A stretch of 64,000 nt of DNA, from NCBI GenBank assembly GCA_027943335.1, contig BSBK01009257.1:248001-312000 (forward strand). The letters are read 5' to 3'. The notes below the pieces were generated by a model. That model was not told where the DNA came from. It did no database searches and worked only from the letters and a program-made list of their open reading frames with translations. Source of the DNA: Chamaecyparis obtusa (lineage: Eukaryota > Streptophyta > Pinopsida > Cupressales > Cupressaceae). A program made the position numbers and the translations under genes. Positions 12,863 to 23,371 of this stretch are shown here, piece after piece (within the stretch, counting starts at the first letter, position 1; each line of letters opens with the position of its first letter).

Positions 12863-13624
12863 TTATTGAATAGACCATTTGAGACCATTCAAGTACCTAG
12901 CTAGCTTGATACTTTCATCCTTTACCACTTTTGATCTTAAGCACAACTTTTGGAATTCTTTGGTGTATGCTTGAACATCCAAATCTTTTTGTCTAAGATT
13001 GTGTCTCCTCCTATGCAATTGAACTTCATAGTCATTAGGTAGGTAGGTTTGCTTCACCTTAGTTACCATGCCCTTCCATGTAACTATTGGACCCTTTCCT
13101 TCTTTTTCTCTTTCAATTTGCACAAACTTCCACCATGTGAGTGCTAAACCTCTCAATCTAGACTTGGCCACCATTACCTTTTGGGCCTCTAAGATACCAT
13201 CACATTCAAAGTGATTCTCTATGTTGTCAATCCAATCCATGATTGAATCTGGATCTATTTGTCCACTGAATAGTGGTACACCCTCCAAAGATTTGCCACT
13301 TAAGGCCTTTAGTTCCTTCAAGAAGGGTTCCCCAGGAAGACCAAGATTAGGGGTTGAAGATTCCTCCTCCAATTCGAATTCTTTTTCCCTTGCTTCTTTC
13401 TCTTCCTTCTAATCTATCTTATCTTTCACTTTATCAGCTTTGTCTTGGACTTCACCCAAGAGTTGTTCCATTTGAGCCAATCTTTCTCTTAGTAATCTAT
13501 TATCCTCTTCTTGGTCTTCCACCTTCTTGGCTAAATCAGTGTTAGTCACTATTGCTTTAGCTTCTTCTGACTCAAAAGATGTATTCTCTCCTATTGATTC
13601 AGTAGGCTGCAACATTAACCACAA
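12863..13624 (-). pseudogene. gag (capsid) of the chromovirus
   Basis: The likely start is the Met just after the primer site (13624). The first 71 codons include a coiled-coil-like 'LAKKVEDQEEDNRLLRERLA', then a single TAG (13409) and continuation in the same frame. The capsid signature includes 'GLALTWWKFVQ', 'TYLPNDYEVQLHRRRHNLRQ' and 'VQAYTKEFQKLCLR', the core of Retrotrans_gag proteins. A further stop lies at 12863. Between it and the zinc knuckle, the same frame reads an Arg-Gly-rich linker ('RGGRGRNSNFRGRSGG'), typical of a nucleic-acid-binding tail. Confidence 0.9.
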
Positions 13625-13639
13625 GCCTGATCAAAACAT

Positions 13640-13651
13640 GCTCTAATACCA
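13640..13651 (-). promoter_or_regulatory. tRNA primer-binding site of the chromovirus
   Basis: The minus strand reads TGGTATTAGAGC, one base off the usual plant initiator-Met complement TGGTATCAGAGC. It lies three bases inside the LTR end. Confidence 0.93.
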
Positions 13652-13654
13652 ATA

Positions 13655-15316
13655 TGATGTAAGTGCTTCTAGGGTTGCTTGCACACCTTGATAAGAAGAC
13701 CTTCCTTGTCTTCTTCTAGGATCCTAATCTCCTTTATATCCTTAATAGGCTTAGATGATTAAATAAGACCTAATCCAAATCTTCTTCAAGAGTCTCACTC
13801 CTTGTGCTTCACCTTGAAGGACAAACACCCTTTAGTTACTTCAATACTTCTCCTACACTTAGAAGGATCTAAGTGCCATCTCCACACAAACATTCAAACT
13901 CATTATAGGAGTATCAAATTCCTCAATAAAATTCATATCACTTACATTTGGATCCATCTTGAAGGATCTCCAATCTCTTTCTTATCGGATTCTTGACTTA
14001 GTCTTTAGGAGGCCTAATTAGGCCTAATTCCTTGTAGCCTTTGACAGAGACCTTTTATTAATTCTTGCCAAAAATTTCCAAACAACTTGAAAATATAATC
14101 CCACATTTGGATACCCTTTTGGATTTTTTGAAGGATTCTAAAGGTTTTAAACTCCTAGGTTCTCCATACACAGGGTTCCTATTATCTAGGTCTAATAGGG
14201 CTAAAAGGCCTAATTTATAGGACTGGTTTGGTTTCTAACTCAAATCTCAACCAAATGGATTGGTGAGTGCTCAATTCTCCTAACATGTTATTTTATTAAC
14301 ATATCCCATGTGGAAATATACTTTTCCCATACTGTACATCAACACCCTGCATGAAATCTTAGATTCTTTACTGTCAAACCTCTAATCGAGCACTCCTAGC
14401 TCACCTAGGGCTTGACATTTAAAATAGCCACTTGACTCCTATGGAATCATACCTCTATATACATTATATAAAAATGCTCCACTCTGAGATTCATCCACCT
14501 TTTTGAAGTTGCAAGGGTTGAATCTCAAGTGGGAGCCATGAAAGCAAAAACAGTCTAAAAGGAACCAGCACACTGTCTAATTCAAACTTATTTTCTCTCA
14601 ACTAGAAGACTAACTCAAAAGAACTATCACACTGAAAAGAAAAGTCTTAAAACATCCTAAAATATTCAAATCCAAGGCTAACTTTCAAGCTTTAATCCAT
14701 TAGAACACAATAGACATGCAAGAACAGTAGATTGTGTATGGTATCCAGGAAATCTCTTTGCTTGCTTAACAAAATAACTTAATTACAATGCTCTCTATCT
14801 AGGGATTTTAGCCTCTATGAGTTTTAGATGCCTTTCTCCATGTTTTTATTCCCTCTTAGTTACTCTTCCACTCCTACCTTTTACAGGGATCCAATGTTGC
14901 CAAGTTGTATGCAACATTTGCCATTATTGCAAATGTTGTCATGACAACTTTTAAGCAACATTTGGCATCTTTGCTTTCATGCAACTTCCTAACTTTTAGG
15001 ACCTCTAACCGCTATAAGTCGATGAACCAACTTCATTTATGGCATCAAGGCATCTTTCTTACATCTCTCATGTGTTTAGAACACATTAATAACTCAAATC
15101 CTATCCTTAAGCTTTTAAAGCTAAACTATTAAAAATAACTAACAATGACTAATTGGTGACTTTATCTCTATCACTAACTCACCTAGTCCACATTTTCAAT
15201 GACCTTCTAAGGTCCAAATCAAACACACAAATCTCTCACAATTCTAACTTGGCTAATGTCAGAAATAAGCCAAAATAACATAGACATTGGAGGTTAGCCT
15301 AGGTGCTCCTGCACCA
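13655..15316 (-). repeat. 5' LTR of the chromovirus
   Basis: It has TG...CA ends on the minus strand and is colinear with 7306-8923. It is followed on the plus strand by the duplicated target ATCAA (15317-15321). Confidence 0.92.
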
Positions 15317-15321
15317 ATCAA

Positions 15322-16900
15322 GATCTAGTCCATCATGGAGATTGGTTTGTATGAAAATATGCATAAGGAAAAACATGCAAAACAATGTACAAAGGAGATC
15401 ATATATATGCCCCCTCCTTATGATGGATATGTAGTAGAAATTATAAGGAATAGAATCAAGGATGCCTACTTCCAACAACAAGGAGATATCCTCAATCAAT
15501 AATGTATACTAGAAACTCAGCTAAGAGCTTTAAACCTTATAAGCTAATAAAATAGATAATTGTAGAAGGATATTCCACTTGTGAGAAGAGACCCTTGAAA
15601 GGAAGAGATATTATTTACAAGACATCTATCTTCAAGAGGATTTCTTTAACGAGGATAACATATTCAGGACAAAGCGGGGGGAAGAGAACAAGAATACACC
15701 CATTTAGCCCCCTATCACTAGGTGAAATAGGGATTCTTGATGAAGAATGACAAATTTTCAATCATAAATTAAGGGACTTTATTTATTATGAACATAGTTT
15801 TGCAAGAAAAGAAGATGTGATGATCAAGGATTCACACCTCTTGTATAAGAGAGAGTCCTAATTAAAACAATCAATTCTTTATAGGAAAATAATGTCACAT
15901 GATAAACAAATGCCACTATACTAAGGAAAGTAAATCCTTAGGCAAAAGAGAAACAATGTACATGCAAGATTTCCCCTCAAGTGTGAAGGAAAGATAAAGT
16001 ATATAATACACCTTGATCGATAGCTACTTTAGAATAGATACACAATTCCAAGAAAAAACAAGCTGGGAACTAGAGAAAAAATCCTAAAACAGACATATAT
16101 GTTGGGAAAGACATCACATTTAAAATAAACAAATCATCAAGGAAAGAAAGGAAAGATTGATATGAATGATTATTGAATGATATACATAGCATTTGATACA
16201 TGAAAATGATTTTTAAGCTGAGACGATCATATCTTGCATGAAACAAAACATCTCATGTCAAAAGGAATGTGTCATAAAATAATGCAAAACTGAAGAGATG
16301 AAAGGAAGAAAGGATGCCACACTATACCTACTTAGTAGACACCCCAATTATACAAGATATACATTTTTGAGTAGAGAGGACATCATAGTATAAAATAGAT
16401 GAAAAATAAAGAGATAATGGATCCTTGAGAAGAGGAGAAAGAAAGAACCACCCAATATATGCCCTAAGTGATAGATATTTTGTAATAAACATGCATTTTC
16501 AAGTAAGAATAAGGTTGCAGCTTGGAATGAAAATCCTTGTGTAAAACAACAAATTCTTGTAAGAAAGAACATCATTTAATAAAAGATGCAAGTTCATGAG
16601 GGATATTGGATGCATTGTGAAGGAAGAGACAAAGAGAAAGGAAACATTACACTACCTAAGTGGTTTCTATTTATAATAGACATTTATTTTTAAGCAAGCA
16701 CAAGGTTACAACTTGGGATGTCTATCTCCTAAAAAAGATAATATCCTTATGTAAAACAAAAAATACATGCAAGAAATAAAACCATCTTATAAAATAAACA
16801 AGTCAACAAAGAGAGAAAATGGATCCTTGAAGATAAGGAAGATAGTGAGATAAGACCCTTTCCCCCCAAGTGAGGAGACAAGGAAAAACAACTATTATGT
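15322..16900. repeat. element A internal region with imperfect ~200-bp tandem repeats
   Basis: There is no reliable coding frame. Phrases recur in register: 'AATAAACATGCATTTTCAAG' near 16480 resembles 'AATAGACATTTATTTTTAAG' near 16674. 'AAGGTTGCAGCTTGG' resembles 'AAGGTTACAACTTGG'. 'CCCCTCAAGTGTGAAGGAAAG' near 15975 resembles 'CCCCCCAAGTGAGGAGACAAG' near 16863. This looks like a diverged tandem array in a non-coding part of element A. Confidence 0.55.
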
Positions 16901-16984
16901 TGCTCAAAAGGTAGGACAATGAGCCCACAAAGGATAGGCTAGCAATGTTGCATAGTGAGGAGAAAAATAATAGGAATGTAGATG

Positions 16985-17580
16985 TATTAGGTATAATGAT
17001 CATGAAAAAGGTGTCATTCATAGTTGCAAGTCATTTGAATCATACCACAATCAATGAATTCCTGAATTTGACCCTTCAAATCATAAAATTCATTAGTCAT
17101 ATGGCCATGAATTTGATGAAACATACAAATGGAAGAAATTTTTTGTTTATGTTTTCTATTTTTTCATTTGTTCCTCGAGGGAAGAGTAATTAAGTTGGAA
17201 TTAGTAAGCTTAAACAAAATAGACTCTTGTTGTGAAGAAAGATTAGAAGGAGAATGTATAGAGTGATTAGGAAAATGACAAGGTGAGACACCTAAAGTTT
17301 CTTTTGATATATATTGCTCATTAAGAAGGTTTGATGTATCAATAAGCTAAGATGATCCTTTAGGTGGGAGGGGGTTGAAATTAAAAGAGGACCAATCCAT
17401 ATATTCATCTAATGGATTTTTTTGACTCTCATATTCAAGGATCTTGGGATTGCCATGGAATGTTGATATAAAATCTAAGGTACCCCAAGCATCATATCGA
17501 AGAGTGGATGTGCCCCCTATTGGTAATGAATAGAAAATAAAAGAATGAAATAGAGTTTGAATAAAGTAAAAATTCTCTAA
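16985..17580 (-). pseudogene. gag-like C-terminal part of element A
   Basis: The minus strand reads 'YDAWGTLDFISTFHGNPKIL', 'NPLDEYMDWSSFNFNPLPPK' and then a zinc-finger-like 'CMFHQIHGHMTNEFYDLKGQ' followed by 'IQEFIDCGMIQ'. The pattern C-x2-H-x4-H...LK-x2-I-x2-(L/F)I resembles the CxFHxxxGH...CxxLKxxIExLI block of plant Ty3 gag proteins, with the second Cys replaced. Stops occur near 17350 and 17190. The CACTA insertion at 17585 cuts it off from the upstream gag part at 29758-30360. Confidence 0.6.
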
Positions 17581-17584
17581 GGTT

Positions 17585-17720
17585 CACTACAACATTTGGG
17601 GTCAAATTCTGATGCCAATTTGCGATAGCACTACCATTTGTATGTGATTTTTGTGTTTTTTTCTCAAGTTCCCCCGATGCTGTCGTAATACCGACGGTGC
17701 CATCGTAATTTTGACACCCG
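17585..17720. repeat. left terminus and subterminal repeats of the CACTA element
   Basis: CACTACAACATTTGGGG is followed by inverted and direct copies of a GATG(C/G)...TCGTAAT motif ('GATGCTGTCGTAATACCGAC', 'GGTGCCATCGTAATTTTGAC'). In CACTA elements such motifs bind the TNPA-type protein. Confidence 0.7.
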
Positions 17721-20440
17721 CGTGATTATAAACAAAAAAAGAAAAAGAATGGCTCATTTCTAATTTCCCCAAATCGTTCATCTACTAAAACCATTGACCC
17801 CTAACTACGTGCACAAAGAGGTTGTGTGTGTGCGGACTTCCAACAATAGCATCACTGAGAGAAAGTCATTATAGAGAAGTAGAGGAGACTGTAGAGACTT
17901 CAAGCGATCTTCCAACATTACAGGTGTGCATATGTTCTACATAGGCAAGAAATTGTTTTGCTATGTATTATTAATCCTACCCCCTCTTCTGTTGCTACCC
18001 CAGGCACTGTACCTTTGTGCTCGTCTTTTGTACAAGCTTGTTTTGGGAAAAGGTCTCTCCGTGGAGTAGAGATGAGGAATTTAGAACTGTATGTTGTGTC
18101 GCCATAGCAAGAGATTCCTGGCCCTCTCTGCAAGTAGATAGATATGCACTGTCTTCAAGATTATGGATATTCATTGAACATGATAAAGAAATCCCTTTTT
18201 TCAACTTTGTTAATCCATATTTGAGGGTTTCCAGTAGTCAAAACTAAAAACTTCTCACAGCTAATTTAGAATCCTTCTCTTAGGACCATTCTCAAAAGTA
18301 TGGATGTGATCCCACAGAGTGTGCAATTGACCCAATTTGTATGAAATTACATCCAAAAATTCAAAAATGCAAAAGAATGGAATGTTTCCAAAAGTTTTGC
18401 AGTACAAGACACATAGTTTTATTGGCAATTGGTAGCAAAAGGGTTGTTTGATTTTCCAGTATTTTCTATTAAGAAAACTACTTCAAAACAATTATCAATT
18501 TTCTATGTTGTTGATATTCAAGGAACCCAACTCCATGGGGCCATTGCCTAATTTTAAGTCCCCAACCTTAAAATGTGTGTGAAGACCTCCTAGCACTCAT
18601 AGTAGTTTAATTTATAAAGTTCTAAAGCCAAGTAAACTTAGAAATTTTCATCCATTTTAATCCAGTTTGTAATGAAATTCTATTTATAGGAATGTTAATG
18701 GGAGTGAACTTACAAAATGTCTCTATTGATTTAAATTGTAGTCTTAATGCATTTTAATTCCTTCAGCAACAATCTATTAGAAAATGGGTCTGGTTTGTCA
18801 ATTCACTGGTGTTCACCTGAAGAGAAGCTAGGATTTTCTCTAGTTGATGTCATGAAGAAAGTTAATAGTTTGTGCTTTATAGTAAGGTGAATTTTAGAAT
18901 GAGCATCTGATTTTATCTTGTCTCCTCTATACTGTCTAAAGATATACATCCATTTAAATTGTTATAAATTGCCCTTTTCTTTCATTTGCAAGCTGATTTT
19001 GTATCATGCTTGAAACCTTCTTTTAAATTAAATTTTAATTTATATAAATATATCAAGGTCCATGAATAGGAAAAATAGCAATGCACAAGTGACAAATCTC
19101 ACAAATCTATACATTCTATTTGGCAGTAGCATACAATCAATGATGGTCTAGTGATTGAATCTTGTGTATTCCATAGGGAAAGCACATGATTGCATCTGGA
19201 GGGGGATGGGGGATATTTTCCTAATATGGACAATACATGAGGTGAATGGAAAAACAATTTTCTTTTGGGCTTTCCATAAGGTGGTTGAAGCACCAAAATG
19301 TTGTCACTTACCAGTGACCTAAAAATTTACCTTTACCTTTGTGATACTTTTCCTTATAGTAAGAATATATTTTGGTTAACTCACATGGCTAACTCTATTT
19401 AAGAAATACAGAGGTTGTCAGGAAAAATGATGGCTTCTAAATTTTCCTCCAGGTTTGAAACTTCAAAAAGTAGCTGTCAAACAGAAATTATGTAAGTTAC
19501 TGAGGAAAGAAGCCATTAATGTTTTCTTGTATAGAAATTTCCAAGCATTTTGTATGTTGTTTGTTTGTGATAAGTGTTTTCTTTTCAAAGAGTTATTTTA
19601 AGTATGATTATTTTCAACAATTAAATGTCTATTTTGATTAAAAAAGAAAAATAAATGTTTATTGCTTTTTGGTGCAGATGAGGTGTGAAGTTATTTTTGG
19701 TTATTTGACCATGCACGATTGAACACTTGACTAAGCCATTTGTATGGTTGGAAAACTAAAAAAAGCTATCCATCACATTTTATGAGTGGTTTGTGCTACA
19801 ATAACATCATTAGTGTATGTTATAGTTCATTGACTATATTTCTATCTGAGTTCATAAATGGATATGAATGGGTGAATCTTGTTTGCAATGATTTTTGCCT
19901 TGAGTTTTTCTTGAACATTTTCTTGTGAGATTATGGTTTTGGAATTCTTGTCTTTCTATACAACTACACACATACTTTGTAGTACTATTGTTTCAAAGCA
20001 TGTTTATAGCGAAACAATAATGTAAACTTGTAGATCTGATTGCCACCCACATGAGGGTTTTGGTTGAACTTGGCTTGATAAATAGATAGACAATGGCAGA
20101 CAAAACTACTAATAACATTTCCAATCAGGAGATTTTGATCTTTGCAAATCATAGAAAAATGTTCGTAATCAGATAGACATATATTTGAATACTTGAATCA
20201 AAATTAATCCTCTTAGCTTTACTCTTCCTTGTAAACTTATGTTTTAAAACAAATTATTTGCGATCATAGCTCTTGTTTTAAGAAATAAAATTGACCAATG
20301 TTATTGAGGAGTGTCCACAATTGTGTATTATATTTATGGGTTAAATTTTTTTATAAGTAAGTTCAAAGTATTATGCCCATTTTGGTACAGGCTGGAAGAA
20401 TGCTAGAAAAGGTGACAGAGTTAGGCTTAGGATTTCCAAT
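17721..20440. other. CACTA interior without recognised genes
   Basis: The sequence is AT-rich. A somewhat more balanced stretch (17880-18240) could be an exon relic, but no domain is recognisable. The expected TNP2 catalytic exons are not seen here. Confidence 0.5.
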
Positions 20441-20457
20441 TGTCAGTTTCATTCCCT

Positions 20458-20670
20458 TTAAAATATTTTAAGCCTCCTCAAGCTACCATTTTGTGCATAT
20501 ACTACAATTGTTCTAGTCCACCAGATCATAATTTCCTGAGGCACTGTGCCAAACAATTCATGTGCCTCATCGATGCTTCCACATTTTACATACATATCTA
20601 CACAGGTAAAGTGGACTATAAAAGATGCTATCATAGATGTTTGGCATTGATTTTTTAATATGTTGGAAAT
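20458..20670 (-). pseudogene. captured PPR-protein fragment
   Basis: The minus strand encodes 'VDMYVKCGSIDEAHELFGTV' followed by 'PQEIMIWWTRTIVVYAQNGS'. This is the consensus of a plant pentatricopeptide repeat pair (DMYxKCGSIxxAxxLFxxMPxRNxxSWTxMIxGYAQNG). Only about two repeats are present, with no start or organellar targeting sequence. It lies antisense to the transposase genes inside the CACTA element, the usual form of gene-fragment capture. In whole PPR proteins these repeats bind organellar RNA. Confidence 0.8.
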
Positions 20671-21202
20671 TAAGGACTTTGTCAAAATGAATGTTTCAAA
20701 GTTTCTAGAATGATAGCCCCCTGTTGAGCCAAGAGTGTTGACCTCTTGTCATTATCAAGACCCAAGACTACCTTCTTCCTTCTTCTAAAATCTAATCTAT
20801 GCAATCCTTTTGGCTTTTCATTTTTCTAGTAAGGAAACAACTGAATGCTTTGGTATTCCATCTAACAAGTCTTCATAGATGTACCTCCTCCGAGGCTGCT
20901 CCAAAAGAGAAAGTAGATTCAATTCTCACTACTTAAAGCCTTAATTTGCAATAAAGGGAGGCAACTAGAGGCCAACGTAATTTTGATCTTCCCAACATAC
21001 ACTAATTAGAAAGACCATAACTATAGTGATTTGCTGGTTTGAAAGAGATGCTACAAATTAGAATTTTTTCCTCAGGTTGTTACAAAGTAATGCTACACCT
21101 CTTACTTAATTTGTACACAATCTAACATTAATTGCTATTAGTGTAACCCTTGCACTTTGTTGGTGCAAGTGCTAGTTTTATAGTGAATTCATGATTTATA
21201 AT

Positions 21203-22203
21203 TCAGTTGTAGCAGCTCAATGTGTTTGAACTCAAGAATACTCCTTACTTGGTTTCCTACAAAGTGTTTGGCAAAATCTGTCAAAAAATTAGAAGTTTGG
21301 TTGAAGTGAGTGCATACATGAAGGATGAAACACATAGGAAGCTATGAGAAGGTGATGTGAAAATTGAGTTAAGAGATTTAGCATTTGGTTTAAGAGATCA
21401 TCAGGTACTTATAAATTTGTTAATCAACCGTATGTTTTTCAACTCATGATGTAATAATTTATACATGTTTGACATTATTGTAGGTGAAACACCACAAGGC
21501 TATGTTATGCAATGGTTATAAATTTCACATCAAAAATTTGGATGACATGAAGAGAACTTGTGATTCTGGGATAAGTGCAGTCTTCCAAGTGACTAATATT
21601 TCATATAGAAATGACTTACATCCTTGAGATTCGCAAAATCGATACTATGGTATTTTGGTTGATATACTTGACTATGACTTTAATTCCTTCAAATTAGTTC
21701 TCTTCGTCGTGAAATGGTACAAACACCGACTCAATCAAAATAATCCTGATATAACTGTTATTGAACATGACAATGGATTTCCAATGATTAATACAAGGTT
21801 GTTTGAGCCAGTTGGGGAAGAGCCCTATGTTCTTCCAAGCCAATGTGAGCAGGTATTTTACTTAAAGGTTCCACATAAACCAAGTTGGCCTTTTGTTGTT
21901 AGACATGATCCAAGAGGAAGGCTGATAAAGTATAATGTGATGGAAGAAGAAGATACCGAGGAAGAGGAAGAAGTGGAAGATGATGTAGATGATGATCACG
22001 ATCAAGAGTTAGTCGAAGAAGAATATGAAGAAGATGACAAAGATGATGTTGCTACTGATCATGATGATGATGATGATAAGGATAATGACGACGATGACAA
22101 CGAAGATGATGTTGATGATGACGATGATGATGATAGTGGTGGTGATGATGTTGTTGACGACGATGATGTTGATGATGAGATGGATGAAGAAGAATATAAA
22201 TGA
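21203..22203 (+). pseudogene. TNP2-type transposase, C-terminal DUF4216 region
   Basis: A likely exon ends near 21403 ('LAFGLRDHQ') and the next starts after TTGTAG at 21484. It reads 'VKHHKALLCNGYKFHIKNLD', then 'YYGILVDILDYDFNSFKLVL', 'FVVKWYKH' and 'YVLPSQCEQVFYLKVPHKPSW'. This is the DUF4216 pattern found at the end of CACTA TNP2 transposases (NGYRFHT..., YYGxxxxIxELDY, F.C.W, Q..QVFYV.D). A stop in 'NDLHP*DSQ' near 21627 breaks it. A long Asp/Glu tail follows from a GAT/GAA-rich tract. Catalytic residues lie upstream in the family and are missing here. Confidence 0.8.
21945..22200 (+). repeat. GAT/GAA-rich tract encoding an acidic tail
   Basis: This is a degenerate trinucleotide tract at the 3' end of the DUF4216 frame, giving a run of Asp and Glu. 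It ends in TGA at 22201. Confidence 0.85.
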
Positions 22204-22494
22204 CATGAATGAAATGTACAATTACGTGTTCAATGCCTATGCTATTTAATATTGAGTTCTTGATATATCAATGATTAATATTGAGTTCTTGATAGATCAA
22301 TGATATAAGAGAATTGATTTACATATGCAGAAACCTGAACCCCTTTCACGAGCATCCCACATAGTCTCATGGATTGTCAGGTATAAGTCAATACACCCCA
22401 TAGAGATTAATGTATTTTACCATTTGTAAAATATCTCTCACATTTCCACCCGTCTCTCTCATTTCATGGAGCGCAGGTACTAGCAAATAGGTAT

Positions 22495-23175
22495 TTGTCA
22501 GAATTTTCTTCCTCGAGAAAGGAAAATGTAGGAATGGAAGAAGAAAGTGAGACATTTAGTATGTCTAAATCAAGGAGATCAACTCGAGGTCAAAAGATCA
22601 AAAATAAATTCAATAAACACATGAAATATTTCTTTGCTCAAGGGGGGTCATCTTCTTATGATGATGAGAGAAAAGGCGACTTCGAGGTGCACTTTAGATA
22701 CAAATATCTACAGAAACAATGGGTCCCTGATGAACTTCCTTTAATAAACACTAATTTTTGTGTTAGAGAGAGGATATATCACATCACACCGTCTTCATTA
22801 CATGGTTTGGGCCTATTTTCCATGGATGGCATAAAGGTCTATTACAACAAAGTTTTTGAATTGATGGAGTATATCGGACCTTGTTATGATTAGAGTAGTT
22901 GGATGCAGATTGTTAGATATAAAAAAAGTATGTGTAGGCATGCACTCGTGGAAAATTATATACAACAAAAAGTCAGTGAACAAAGTAAAACAATAGCTAT
23001 ATACGTTGATGAAAGGCCAAAAGCATTGGGGAATATTACAGGTTTCATAAACAGTACACGACTTGCGTCAACTAAGAAGCAACCCAATTACATATTTGAG
23101 GCACACGAGGGAAATTGCGTATTTGTATGTGCGATCAAATCAATATGTGGAAGCGAAGAGATTCTTATCAATTAA
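22495..23175 (+). pseudogene. captured SET-domain-like protein inside the CACTA element
   Basis: One frame runs across 22495-23175 with a single TAG (22891-22893). The N-terminal part is basic ('SKSRRSTRGQKIKNKFNK'). The second part carries SET-like features: 'HITPSSLHGLGLFSMDGIKV' (G-x-G SAM-binding style start), 'FELMEYIGPCY' (the GEYxGxxx position), 'GNITGFINSTRLAS' (the slot of the RFxNHSCxPN motif) and 'GNCVFVCAIKSICGSEEILI' (the AxRxIxxGEELxxDY position, lacking the final Asp-Tyr). SET domains methylate lysines using S-adenosylmethionine. The NHS core and final Tyr are altered, so activity is doubtful. The start is unclear: no ATG begins the frame and a splice acceptor is likely near 22475-22490. 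Confidence 0.65.
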
Positions 23176-23371
23176 AATTTGAATCACATAGATACAAAAA
23201 ACCCACTATCATGGATGAGGTGGTATGCACTATGTACCATTTAAAATTGTTTAAATTAAAAAAACTCTCTTCTTTTAATTGAAGCATTCTGATAATCGTC
23301 TATTATTCAACATAACTTATAATAAGAACACGTGTTTTAACATGTCTCAATGATTTTTTTTGAAATATAGG

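Larger units (their letters stand above)
7301..15321 (-). mobile_element. full-length Ty3 chromovirus, decayed
   Basis: Both LTRs (7306-8923 and 13655-15316), a TGGTATTAGAGC primer site, a polypurine tract and perfect 5-bp target duplications ATCAA (7301-7305, 15317-15321) are present. The minus-strand polyprotein order is gag, zinc knuckle, protease-like, reverse transcriptase, RNase H, integrase, chromodomain. Integrase lying after RNase H marks Ty3, and the C-terminal chromodomain marks the chromovirus branch. At least five nonsense codons and two frameshifts make it inactive. It is 8,011 bp between the duplications and inserted into element A. Confidence 0.93.

Noticed and set aside
16803..17021. 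Hydrophobic minus-strand frame resembling a membrane protein
   Set aside because: It lies in the repeat-like internal region of element A and overlaps the tandem repeat pattern. The neighbouring gag-like frame is the better reading.
22009..22249. Ile/Val-rich and Met-rich frames at the GAT tract
   Set aside because: They are alternate-frame readings of the trinucleotide tract encoding the acidic tail.
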